From NCBI RefSeq assembly GCF_001522545.3, contig NC_031768.1:87914431-87978430 (forward strand): 64,000 bases of DNA, given 5' to 3'. Position numbers and translations under genes: made by a program. Under the pieces are notes generated by a model that was given only the letters and a program-made list of their open reading frames with translations, did no database searches and had not been told where the DNA came from. The stretch comes from Parus major (lineage: Eukaryota; Chordata; Aves; Passeriformes; Paridae). Below, in pieces: positions 1 to 11,598 of this stretch (positions within the stretch are counted from its first letter, which is position 1; the number at the start of each line of letters is the position of its first letter).

Positions 1-759
1 CATATATTCATGGAGGGGGAAAGTTTTTGTGCCTAAGTTCTTGTCATACGTTTGCTCATAGAATATGTAGGCTTTTGGTTGCTTTTGTCTAATCTAGTGC
101 CCTGTATAGAGCAAATTATGTAACTTCATCCATTCACTCAAGGATGTGGAGGTCCTGTGTTATTTTTGAGCTCTACAAATAGTAAATGATAAATAGTAAA
201 GGGAGATAAATTTCCATTCCTTCCATTTTTGTTTTTTTGGAGTAACTAACCAGGTACACTGGCATTTCTAAGATTTAAAAAGAAAAAAAAAAAGCAAGCT
301 GCGGAGCTAGGTTAGTAAGTAACCTGTAATATGCTTTTTTTATCTAAAGACTGCTTTTGAAGGGTCTTTTTAGCCTTGTCTCCGAAGCCAACAGAGTTTA
401 TGTGGGCATGCTATTGACACATTGTAGCTCTCACTGACCCTTCCCTGGTCAATCAGTAGCAAAGGGTGATCTGTTAGACTAAGTACTTTTCTGTGTCTTG
501 TGTGTGTCCTGATGCTGAGGGAAAGACCTTAATTGGGAGCAGTGCTGAAGGAATGATCACAGAGCCCAAGAGTAGTTTGTGATACTTCTGCTGCTGCTAG
601 TCAGTCTGCACAAGTGTAATTTTGAGCCAGCCACAGCATGAGTCTTCTGTTCTTCACTTGTTAGAGAAGGGTGGTTGGAAATGAATGCTGTGGGAAGGAA
701 AACCTGGGTTTTGTGGGGTAGCAGTAGCAATGGGGTGTGTTTACTGAGGTGGTAGAAAA

Positions 760-787
760 CATTGGAAAGAAAGCATTGGAAAGAAAA
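760..787. repeat. Two-copy 14-bp tandem duplication
   Basis: CATTGGAAAGAAAG at 760-773 is followed at once by CATTGGAAAGAAAA at 774-787, differing at the last base. It looks like a small slippage duplication in unique intron sequence. Confidence 0.85.
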
Positions 788-1309
788 CATGGACAGAAAG
801 CTAAAGGCCATTCATGTTTGAAATACAGGGCTGCGTTAGTTCTGCTTCCCAGAGGTTTTATTTGCCCAAACATTGAATCATATTTGTCATTCTGTCTTGC
901 TGCCTTTGTTCTTTTAAATATTCTTATGATGCACACCTTTGAACTGGATTACCTTGCATATTGTATTCAGCATCAGTTTCGTTAATGTTTGATGTGCTCT
1001 ATTACTTGTTAGTTAACTCTTAAGCCACCAAAGGATTTTGGTAGTGCTTCCTCAGCTCCTTGCAGTAGCACTGCCATTGCAGCTTCCAGTGGCCAGCTAG
1101 CTATTTTCTGTGATTCTATTTGAGACAGCAAGTTTGAGGTTTTCACTAGGCTTAACATTATGTAATCTGATCAGTATGGCATGAGCAAAATTACAGTTTT
1201 AAGGAAGTGCATGTGACGAAAGTATTTTCTTGCTATATAAAGCTCTAAGAGCTCCTCAATGAGATTACTTTGTGTCTGTTAGCACCAGCATGCAGAACTG
1301 TCCATTTTC

Positions 1310-1730
1310 ACAGAATCCTAGAAAGGTTTGGGTTGGAAGATAACTGAAAAAACTTCAATTATTAGCTCCCCTGCCAAAAGCAGGGACACCTTCTGCTAGA
1401 CCAGGTTGCTCAAAAACCCATACAGCGTGGCCCTGAACACTTCCAGGGATGGGGCATCCATAGGTGTTCTGGACAGCTCATTCCAGTGTCTCATCACCCT
1501 CACAGTAAAGAATTTCTTCCCAATATCTAATCTAAACCTTTTTCAGTTTAAGGCCATTCTCCCTTATTCTATTACTACATGCCCTTGTAAAAAGTCCCTC
1601 TCCAGCTTTTTTGTAGGACCCCTTTTGGTACTAGAAGGCTGGTAGAAGGTCTCCATGGAGCTCTCTCCAGGCTGAATCAACTCCAACTCTCTCAGCCTGT
1701 CTTCACGAAGAGATACTCCAGCTTTTTCTG
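1310..1730 (-). repeat. CR1 LINE 3' end
   Basis: Read on the + strand this is the antisense of a CR1 3' end. It begins CAGAATCCTAGAAAGGTTTG, and GTTGGAAG follows. It continues through the GGGCATCCA, CTCATTCCAGTGTCTCA and AATTTCTTCCCAATATC blocks typical of avian CR1, and ends in the CTCTCCAGGCTGAA and CAACTCTCTCAGCCTGTC segment that corresponds to the end of ORF2. The copy is 5'-truncated, as is usual for CR1, and moderately diverged. The open frame at 1406-1645 is an antisense artefact of this repeat. Confidence 0.9.
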
Positions 1731-4700
1731 TATGCTAGTACCCAGCTGGAAGTCTTTTGCATGATGACATTCATGTCAGCTGAGTTTTAGCACCATTTGC
1801 AGGCCAGCAAGGCATTTGAAGCTTGCACAGACAAGCTGTGTAAGTATTTTCTCAGTAATTTGTTATCATATCTCTCTCTGACCTGCTGACACGTTTTAAG
1901 GCTGAAGTGTACCATCAGGCCACTTAAGAGCAGGTGACCATCGGCTGTAAATCAAACTAATCCAATTTACTTTTTATTGGATCAACCTGAATGTACTTAC
2001 AAAGGGTGGGAAAAACATACCATTTATGGGAGCAGCATAGCTCTTAAATCCTTTGGTGGGAATGGGAAGGTCATATCTTCTTGCTTTGACTGTCCTGCTG
2101 GATAAACAAACCTCTGGTAAATATACTGGGTTCTATTCCTGGTTTAAGTTTGTTGACTAGTAAGAATAGCTCACAGCCATGTGCTGTTTCCTCAGTACAT
2201 TTTTCTGGGTATGTTGCTGTCTTTACCAATGTATTGCATTTTGAGGGCTGTTTGCTGTTCTCTCAATGCAAGATCTGCTTTTGCTCCAGAATACTTGCAT
2301 TCTTTCTACAGTATGTTTAGAGAATCATAATCCAGAGCTAACTTTCTGGACCACAAACTTCCTGTTTGTTTTTATCACTTTTATGAAATAAAATTTGCTG
2401 TACTCTTTAAAAACAAAACTTGAAAAAAAGACCTTCCTCTCTCTTGGCTTGCAGTAGTGAGAAAGAAGCTTAGAGAAGAGGGAAGTTATTTATTTTCCTC
2501 GTTAAGATACAATTTATTTTTTTTTTCACAGAAAGAAAGTATTTTGTCATGAAAAAATGATAGCATGATCTAGCTTGACTCAGAACTGTATTTCTAGTGA
2601 CCTTTTAAATCTGTTAATCAGTTTTATCTTGGAAACACTGATGACTATTTAATTCTAAACTTAATAATTGCAGATCATGCAAGCATGTGTCTTTTTTTCC
2701 AGTACTGTAATCACACAGCCTTAGTTTCCTAAAGGCATCTGTTCTGCTGTCAGTGACTTCTATTTGAGTGGAAAGTGTTCTCCAAGTGATTAAGTAACAC
2801 ATGTAGTGAATTCTGAATTGGAATGCACAGAGTTCTGGAGAAGAAAATATTGCAGAGGTGTAAGAGGCTCTTTGCATTGTGGAGTTCTGATGTTATAACG
2901 AGTATAATGGAAATTCAGATTTCTAATTTGTGAATAATTCCACCTTCAGACAGTGGAATCCATGACAAAATATTGATGGGTCTGTAATACTGCCATTTTC
3001 AAATAAATAGAAAAAAATCAGAACAAATGTGAAATAATGCAAGCAATTAAACAAAAATTCAACTTCAGTTTTATCGCTGTCTCACATTATTATAACTGGT
3101 TGTTACTCTGAACTGTTCTGATTTAGATACTTAAAAACAGTTAAGCTGGATCTGCTAATTGTTACACTTGTTATATTGCTCCAGATCCATGCAGTGAAAA
3201 GTTCAAAGAGTTTCACTGTTACACCTGTTTTTACATGAAATGAGTTACTTATCCAAATCCCAGATACTGGAAGGGAACTTAACTGCTCTTCAGTAACTGT
3301 CACACTAATAATGATAACTAATTTTTTTTTAGTTATGTATCATGTCTGGGAGCTTTGTCATTTTGAGGGTCTGATACCTATGGGAGGATACCAAGGTATC
3401 TGTGTATGTGATGTCTGTGAGCTGCCCAGTGAGGTGGATAATCAGTTGTCACTGCCATCATTTAAGTACTTGAATGTGAAACTTTAAAGCCAATGGCTAA
3501 GGAGATGACTGATACTGTACTGGCAGTTTTTATGAATAACTTCTGTATGAAAATGGTTCGGTATTTTCTTGAAGTGGCATTGATGAACATGATGATTGGA
3601 AATAATTGAGAGTTTTATTGGTAACCAAAGGAAGCTCTTTTGTGAAAACAAGACCAAAATCCACTCAAATCCCTACCCAAACAATAAACCCTGCCATCAC
3701 TCCATCATTCTTGGTATTTCTTAATGTGAAAAAGGTTGCAGGTTCTCTTCCACCAGTGTTTTTTTGTTGTTCGTTCTGACTGGGTTTTACTTAGCCCCTT
3801 GTTGGCATTGCAGTGTTTGACAGCTGCTTGCTGGCCAGAGTAGGCATTGGGAACAGTTTATTGACTCACTAAGCCAAATGCCTAATGGTGAATTTGTTCT
3901 TGTGTCTTTTGGTGAAACGATGGAATTTTTGTGACTGTGTTATAAATACTCCACAAGAACCCCTGGTCATTGGTTTGGTCTGGGTTTTATACATCTGTGG
4001 TCTTTTGATATGTTTGTTTTGATTTCCATAAATCACTTGAGCACTAATTTTATTCAGATGGATTTGCTATTGCAGTTATGCATTGTCATTTGCTTGACAC
4101 CCTGTCTCCCCTCTTCAGACATAATTTTCTCAGAATAGCATCTGGCCATCACACTACAGTGGGACTAGATCATCCAATCTACTGCTATTACAAAGAAAAA
4201 TGAGGCTTGACATATTCGTGTCAATTTGGCAAGATGCCTGAATCATTATGCTCAATGAAATATGTGACATTTCAAGTGGTAACGTAACCTGCAGGGGAAC
4301 ACTTGCAGGAGAAACTTGAGGCAGTGCAAAGAAAATGCCACCTTTACTTGGGCTGGGAGGTTCAGATACTGACACTAGCCACCTGATCAATACCCATCAC
4401 AAGATTGTGGTTTAGTCCATTAAGATACTTAATTTTGTAAAAAAATTTTCAATCTAGAATTTGGTTGGGATGGTGATCCTGGGAAAACTTAAAAAACCCT
4501 TAAAAGTACCTTTTGAGTTTAAAAGGGAAAAAAAAAATCCAAGGAAACATCCATGGAACTTTCTTTTGTACAGTAACAAGTAAATCGACTAGCAACTAGC
4601 CCAAACTCCAAAGCAGTGTGTGTAACTTTTGAGTCAATTGTTAATTACTTGCTGTTCTTTGGTTCTCTAGCAAATTTATTTTGAAACTTCATGGATCAGT

Positions 4701-5470
4701 GTGGCATTTTTTTAGAAAGAAAAGCAAGCTGTGTAATATTGTCTAGCATTTTAGTAACTAGAAAATTCATTGAAGCATAAAAAAAATTAAGTACTCCTTA
4801 AATATGATACTTAACAAATTCATTTTTCTGTAGCTGAATTCTTTTAAGAAAAAATCCTGGAACCTGTACAAACCGTAAGTAGAGTTCTTCCAAGCTATCT
4901 TGAAAAAATGGCCTTAAACTCCATCATAACCTTGCTCTTTCCAGCTTTAAAGTGTATTCAGTAATGCTTAAAATAGAATGTCTTTTGAGATTTAGAAACT
5001 CTTATATTTACATCAAACCATTCAAAACACATTTGTGGCAGATGGTTTTTGGTTTTGTATTTTATTTTCAATTTCTGCTCTACCTTTCTTTTTTATAGAG
5101 CTGCTCACTTATTTTTAGCAATTTGACCCTACTGCTTCAGTTCAGTGCTCAACAGTTGAAATAAAACAGGGCAGTGATGCAGCAAAGGCTATGCAGTGGC
5201 TCTATAGTCCAGAACTATTAAAACAGCAGCATCATCTTCTATGCTCTCTAGAGATGGAAGAAAAGCTGGGAAGGGAGGAGAGGATAGGAAGAGTTGGATT
5301 GAAGTGTAACCCAGAATTTTTTCTTGTATTCCTTTATACCAACATCCTGGGATGACTTTATGAAGCTGAATTGTATCCCCATTCATCTGTTTAGCCCAGA
5401 AATAAGCTTTGCACCTTTAAAACTAGATCTGAGAGTGAAGAGGGGGGAGAAGGAGGAGTGGTGCAATGTC

Positions 5471-5994
5471 TGAGGCGGCTGTATTCAAAAACATAGGGAT
5501 AACAGTTTCAGCTTTCTCTCTCACAGGTGGTATTGTCTACAGCATGGACAGCGGGAGAGAGAGCTCTCCTTTGCTTTTAGTTAGTTTTTCTGCAAGCTGA
5601 GGAGTTCCCCAGACTGTGGGTTTTCTTTTCCTTGGAACTGATCAGCCCTGCTCTGGACTGAAAACCCAGAAAAACACTAGGAGCTCACACCTGTGGCCCA
5701 CTGGGACCCAGGACATGGTGTTTTCCAGCAAACTGAGCTACACCCCACGAGAAGGACCCCCTCTCTCTGAATTTGCTGTCTTCTCAGAGCTACGAGAGGT
5801 TCCATTGTTTAATATTATCCATTTCTCCATGTTCTTGAGTACTTTGCTTGTTAAATAAACAGGGTTTTTTCCACTTTTCTCAAAGGAGATTTTTGTCTCC
5901 CAAACTGACTGGGGGAGGAGCCACTTGAATTTGCTTTCTAGTGAGACCCCTTTGGGGATTTCCTCCCTAGATTTGCCCTAAACCACGAAAACCA
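5471..5994 (+). mobile_element. Probable solo LTR of an endogenous retrovirus (ERVL-like, passerine type)
   Basis: This block is more GC-rich than its surroundings. It contains, in order, a U3-like part, a run CATTGTTTAATATTATCCAT, CTTGTTAAATAAACAGG with an AATAAA polyadenylation signal at 5854-5859, the T-rich segment TTTTTTCCACTTTTCTC, then GGGGGAGGAGCCACTTGAAT and a tail GATTTGCCCTAAACCACGAA ending AACCA at 5994. As I recall, this order of U3-R-U5 motifs matches a family of ERVL-type LTRs abundant in songbird genomes. No internal gag/pol sequence flanks it, so it is probably a solo LTR. The 5' boundary is uncertain; I chose the TG at 5471. No clear target-site duplication is visible, so the ends may be off by some tens of bases. 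The 80-codon open frame at 5616-5858 is not a gene. Confidence 0.62.
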
Positions 5995-8195
5995 TGCTGT
6001 TTTTTCACATCACAGCTTTTGCCCTGGCCTTTTTCCCACAAAGGTTAGGTGTGGTCCTGAAATGTGTTAGGGTGATGGATGGGTAATACTGCCTCTTCTT
6101 TTAACTTGTTGATAATGACTGAACATCCACCTCTGGGAAGAAGGAATGAGTAAAGGCTTCCATAAAACTAAAGTAATGCTCAAGAAAGGAAGTTATATTA
6201 GACTTTGACAGCCATCTTAAATACCATGTTTCGTGTTATTTATTTTGCCCCATATCTTATTTCTGGAATCCAAAATGGTAATGACTGATGGTGATACAAT
6301 ATTTATAGGGGAGGGAATAAATCTTCCACTTCCTAGTCTGCAAGCTTAATTTTGTGGTATCTTTACTTTAGGGTTGGAAAGAACTTCCAGCTAATATTAT
6401 CTTCCATGCAGGACATTGGAGAAGAAAAAGAATATGACCTTTTGCCACACCATTAGTCTTGAGAAATAGAATATGTCTTTAAAATTGCCATGGGTGAGTG
6501 TTTGGCATCATCTACGACGCACAGAAGTTCTTCAAGCAGGAGATACACAGCAATTATTTACTGGCTCATGCAGAGAGCCTAGCCAGTTAGGCAATTTACT
6601 GTGGATTAATGTGCTTACCAGCTCAAGGAGTCCCTGCTGGCCTGGAAGGTATAAGGTAGGAAAATACCAGCCTCCTTTGATCTTGGAGTGGGTTGATTCT
6701 TGATCTTGCTGAGACAACATATTCCAACTCCACTTTCTTCTCAGCTTTTATGCCTCTGAGTCAATATTTTTCTCATGATTAAGTTAATATCTCATCAATT
6801 ACACTCTTTTTCTTGCCTTTTGTGGCTTACAGCAGTGAGAGAATCCTCTTACAAGGTATCAGTTTATTTTTGGTGGAGCTCAGTCCAAGCTCACACTGGA
6901 CTTTTGGGTTGTAAAAGAGTAGAATTCTTCGTTTGGGGATCTTGGGACTGCATGCTTATTTACTCTGGACCAGTGTATTTGGAACTATTAGATCTGAACT
7001 CAAAATAAACATGACTTACTTGCCTACAGCCAGTGAAGTGAAGGAAAGGGTTGTGAGTCTTTTTCCATTTCCAAAACTTTTATTAGTCAAATCGACAGTG
7101 TTATCCTGCTTGAGTCATCTCTTTCTTAATTACGTGCTGTTATAGTGTGGATATATTTGTTAGTGAAATGAACTCTTTTTCATAAAAGAAGTAAGAACAT
7201 TGCCATAATAATTTTAAGTAATGAAACAAATTTTAATTTAACCTTTAAGGAATCAAACACGTGACTATGACTATCCATGAGCTGCATTTTGTTGTTGGGA
7301 ATTCAGGAAGTTGTATGTAGTAGTGGTAGAGAAGGAAGAAATTAGACTTTACATGCTGGATGCATATGTTATTTTGTTCTGCAGATGGAAAGAGGAAGAC
7401 TACACTGTGTGCTGTGTACTGTTTCTAAAGTTCTGTGAAAAACCTGAGATTCTATTGATGAAGACAACTCAAAGAGCAAAGTGCTGAGACATTTTATATC
7501 CCCAGCTCTCCCATTGTTTTAGGTTAATGTTTTGGTACTTCTATATGTTTTCTGTTTTGGTCATGTCAGGAGTAGCTTGTGTCCAGCTCATCTGCTGCTG
7601 CATACATCTAAAGCCTGTAGCTTGCAAATCATGTTAGTATTAAAGTATTTCACTGATACTGGAAATAGCACTGATAGCAGTGTTTCATTGCATTAGCTTA
7701 ATCTGTTAATATTATGATAGGCTTGTGCAAAGCACACATGGTGGTTCTAAATGTACATACTACTGAAAGGTTGCTCATTTACTGTATTTTGTTTCACTTC
7801 TTGTGTCCTGACAATATTTTGATTGCAGATATACTTGAACAAAGATTTTCTCAAGAGCTCCCAAAGAATGCCAAGTCATCTTTGGCTGAATTATTTGTAA
7901 TGTGTTAAGAGTAGTTTACACATCACAGTTTTTTCCCCTCATACTTTTTGCATTCTGTTAGGTTTACTGTCATGATGCTGATATCTTTACCTTGTTTATG
8001 GTCAATGATTCCTTAGACTACATCCTGGATTTTGCTAACTGAGATGGCTGTCAACAGTGTTGTGTACTTTGTTTACTCAGTTGGGAAGGTACATTTTGCA
8101 GAGTGAAGCTTATCATTCATATTTTGTGCAGTTTACTCATGGAGTGGAGCAAATGAGCAAACTCCTGCATAATTTGTGGCAATGATATCTATAGT

Positions 8196-8327
8196 CTTGA
8201 AGATATTCAGAAGCTATCTGGACATGATCCTGGGCAACCAGCTCTAGGTGACCCTGCTTGAGCAGTGGGGTTGGATCAGATGAGAAGTCCAGAAACCCCT
8301 TTCCTCCTCAACCTTTCTGTGATGAGG
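8196..8327 (+). repeat. CR1 LINE 3' end fragment
   Basis: A sense-strand CR1 tail is seen: GCTATCTGGACATGATCCTG, then GGCAACCAGCTCTAGGTGAC, then CTGCTTGAGCAGTGGGGTTG, ending in TTTCCTCCTCAACCTTTCTG. These are the last about 130 bases of the element, ending in the ATTCTGTG-type terminus (TTTCTGTGATG). It is strongly 5'-truncated. Confidence 0.9.
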
Positions 8328-11300
8328 ACTGTGTTCTAATGTGACATGCAAATACTTGCTTTCCATATTCATAGATGTACTGAGAAGTCTGAGCCTTGCA
8401 TTGTTATTTTTTTTTGGATGGGGAGTTACTAATCTAGTGTTACTCTTCTGGCCTTTTTGAAAAGGAAAAAAAACCCAACATCCATTTATCTGTCTCCTGA
8501 ATCAAAATTGTGTATTTTATTAGCAGTGGGGATTATTGTCATGTGGAAACTTATTAAAAGCACCTGGAAGGCTAAATAATTTGTCATATAGTTGTCTCTT
8601 ATCTTCTGCTTTACTGACAGGATTAAAGAACTTTGGGAGTAATGAGATAGAGTTTTGCTCTGTGGAAGCAGTGCAGATTAGACTGTACGTCATGATTTCC
8701 AGGTATTTTGTTGCTCTGTCTTTAGTTACTGTTTTGGCTGATTAGCTAAGTGGAGAGGTATAAAGCTTTGGTGTTCTTCTCTTCTGACTACTCCCAGTGG
8801 TGCTGAATGGGAGAAGAACTTAGATTTCTGTTGTAATTAATGCAGCATTACTGTTATGTATATCTACACTGCAGTCTATATCATTTTATATGAAAAACTT
8901 TTTGAATCACAGCATATGTGCTACATGGTATGTATGTATGTGCGTGTGTATATATTTCCCCCCGAAACAAGGACAACTGTGTTTAACAGCAGAACATTGC
9001 CTTCAGATCCTGTCCTGTCAGAGCTTTTCTCATGACATGTCACATAGTGCCTTCTGGAAACTATTGATATTGGGAGACTCAGTTCAAGCTAAATTTTTTT
9101 TTATTTTGTTACTGTTACGGCCCTGTAATTGATCCAGTTTCTGCAGAGCAGGACTACATTTTAAATTGCTGCCATGTAGAAAGATGGGAATGATCCTGCC
9201 AGTCTTGCACTGCAAGGATCTGTGTCTTTCAGACAAATCCAGTGCTGCTGCTGTGTCACAGCGAGGTGAATGAATAGCACTGATGCTGTGTGAGCCAGCA
9301 GGGTTGAGCATAGTGGTGTCCTGGTGGCAAGAGGAACAAGTCAGGAGAAATTGTTCTAGGCCTGTGCAGTTGGACAGAGCTGCACACCCCTAGTAGCATT
9401 GATTCCCCATAACGAAGAGCTTGTCTCACGTTCCTGTGGGAGATCCCAGGATAGTCCTTCTCTTTCTCTTCAAGCTCTGCCATACAACATTTCAGTGCAG
9501 GGCTTACGGCACCATGCATGTTGAGGATTATTCTGAGTTTTAACACATTGATAGACAGGTGTCAATTTACCATATAGACATACAGTAACAATTATTGGTA
9601 CAGGAGGAAGATAAGTGTGAGCAATGTGTCTGAGCCTCCAATCAGATATTTAAAGCAGTGTTGCTTCTGGGATGTGCAAGGCAGCTTTGACTGGGCGATT
9701 AAAATAGCATTATGGAAATGTGGTAGCTTGAGTTGACAGAACATCTGTGTGAGGGTAGTCACTTCCTTAGAGCTCTGTAGGACCTGCCAGAGGGTTTCCC
9801 ATGCAGAGAAGCCTGGTACCATCTGCTTACCTGAAAGTTTGCCATCTCTGAGTCTGCATTATATGCCACTTGCTACTTTTACTTTGTAACGGCCATTCTC
9901 ACTTTATGCATTTTTTTGCTGTCAACTTATTTGGTATTTGAACAATTAAGAATTCAGACTAAGACCATACTAATATCATCACTATTGCTTTAAATTGCTA
10001 ACTTTCTCCAGCTGTTTTTCTTCTGTTGGTGAGAGTTTTGGTGCTTACTGCTGGAGATCAGTCTACCAAGGAGACTCAGTGTCAAAGGAGGGATCTATCT
10101 TATTTACTGTGATACCCCTTTTGAACACAGACATAAGGATGAGGCTATTCCTTCAGTTAATATAGTTCTCATTTTCCCGGTATAGGGGTGGGAAAAGGGA
10201 AGGAAGTACCTGATGAGGAATGGGAACCTGGAGGGGAGGGGTGAGATTGAGCCAGGGCTAGCAGAAGACCTTGGTGGTGGTGGTGAGGCGCAGCAGTTTA
10301 TTTCTTTCAAAGCTGGAGATGGAAGTTGCACTTGCAGCAAAATAGATGAGGATAGGATAACTCCAAAATAGTGCTTTCTGGTTTCCTTTCCTTTCTTCCT
10401 AAGTAGAAAAAATTTATTGTTGTCTCAGGTGTAAGAAGAGTCAGACACTGGCTGAGTGGGATACCAGAGACTAATAACCTTGGGCTTTAGTTTAACACCC
10501 CTGAACATGCAGGTCTGAAACACTTTGAAGCTCATTTCCTGTTCTGCTGTGTCCCCAGACATTTAATCTCGACTATATTCTAGCCCCAACATCAGTGTTT
10601 GGGCAGTCAGCCAGTTAGGAGACCTGATTTGGCCTGAAATGATCCATAATTTTTCAGCTGGCTCAGCTCACCACTGGCTGAATGGCTTGTTGCCCAGTCT
10701 CCTGAGTACCAGCATAAGGAGTAAGTGAGCTTGCTTTTACAGGGCCACTAAAACCCTGAAAAAAGAATGATTTGCACAAAGATGGTGACCAATATAAGGA
10801 ATATAGGGTTATAACATCCTTTATCCGTATACCAGTATTTCAGCTGTTACAGTTGATCATTCCAATAATGCTGCAGTCATACACAATCAGTCTTTAACCT
10901 ACTGAATCAGCAGCATGTATGGACACCCAAGCATCCTTATGTGCCAGTTGACTTATTTCTACAGAAGTGCTAGTTTTGCAGCCATGTGTGACTGGCTGTG
11001 ACAATGCCAGGGAAGCTGTGTTCTGGGCTTTATCTGGCTGATGATCAGCAGTGGGGACCCATACTGATGGTGTGTGACTCTTACCCAGGGATATCTCCTT
11101 ACCACACAGGTTAACTTCTCAATCTCAGGTATGCAGTGAAGGCAGTGTTGTCACTTGTCCAGCTGGAAGCTGGGTCTGCAGATGGGTCCCCTCTGAGTTT
11201 GTCAGAGAAGAGCTTCCCAAAGCTTAGCCTGCCGAGGCTTGTGCATGCAGTAGTGATCTGTGCTCTAGGTGTTTCCACTGTCCAATTATCATTTATCTCA

Positions 11301-11502
11301 CCATGTTTTTATCCAATAGTCCTCAGTTTCCAGAAGGTCCTTGCCTTATTGCTGTTGGGACATTTCACTTGTCAGTAGCTAGGTATTAATCAGCTTAAAT
11401 ATAATGTGCAACTGTAACTGGAGCGTCTTATTTTTTTGCTGTGAGCTGATACGTGTGAAACCCCCTGTCAAGGTATTTTCTCCTCCTCTCTCGTTTACAC
11501 AG

Positions 11503-11598
11503 ATAGAGGATGACAGCCTCCTGCTACTAGCTCAAATGGTGGATTCTCTTAATGATGAAAAGCTCCAGGATTTCCATTTTGAAGCTCAAGAATATTAA
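11503..11598 (+). other. Exon-like island of unknown identity in intron 1
   Basis: A pyrimidine-rich run (TTTTCTCCTCCTCTCTCG, then TTTACACAG) ends at 11502 like a good splice acceptor. It is followed by 31 codons that read like soluble protein, IEDDSLLLLAQMVDSLNDEK and then LQDFHFEAQEY, and a stop at 11596-11598. ATTAAA overlaps the stop. I do not recognise the peptide. If coding exon 1 of MAN1A2, which ends two bases into a codon, were spliced here, the frame would hit TAG at once, so it is not a productive MAN1A2 exon. It may be a terminal exon of an unannotated transcript, a fragment of a decayed repeat or retrocopy, or chance. Confidence 0.25.

Noticed and set aside
5616..5858. 80-codon plus-strand frame
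   Set aside because: It lies within the LTR-like block and ends at its polyadenylation region.
6370..6720. Possible CR1 antisense start (GGGTTGGAAAGAACTTCCAG)
   Set aside because: The similarity stops after about 20 bases. The rest does not follow CR1 order.
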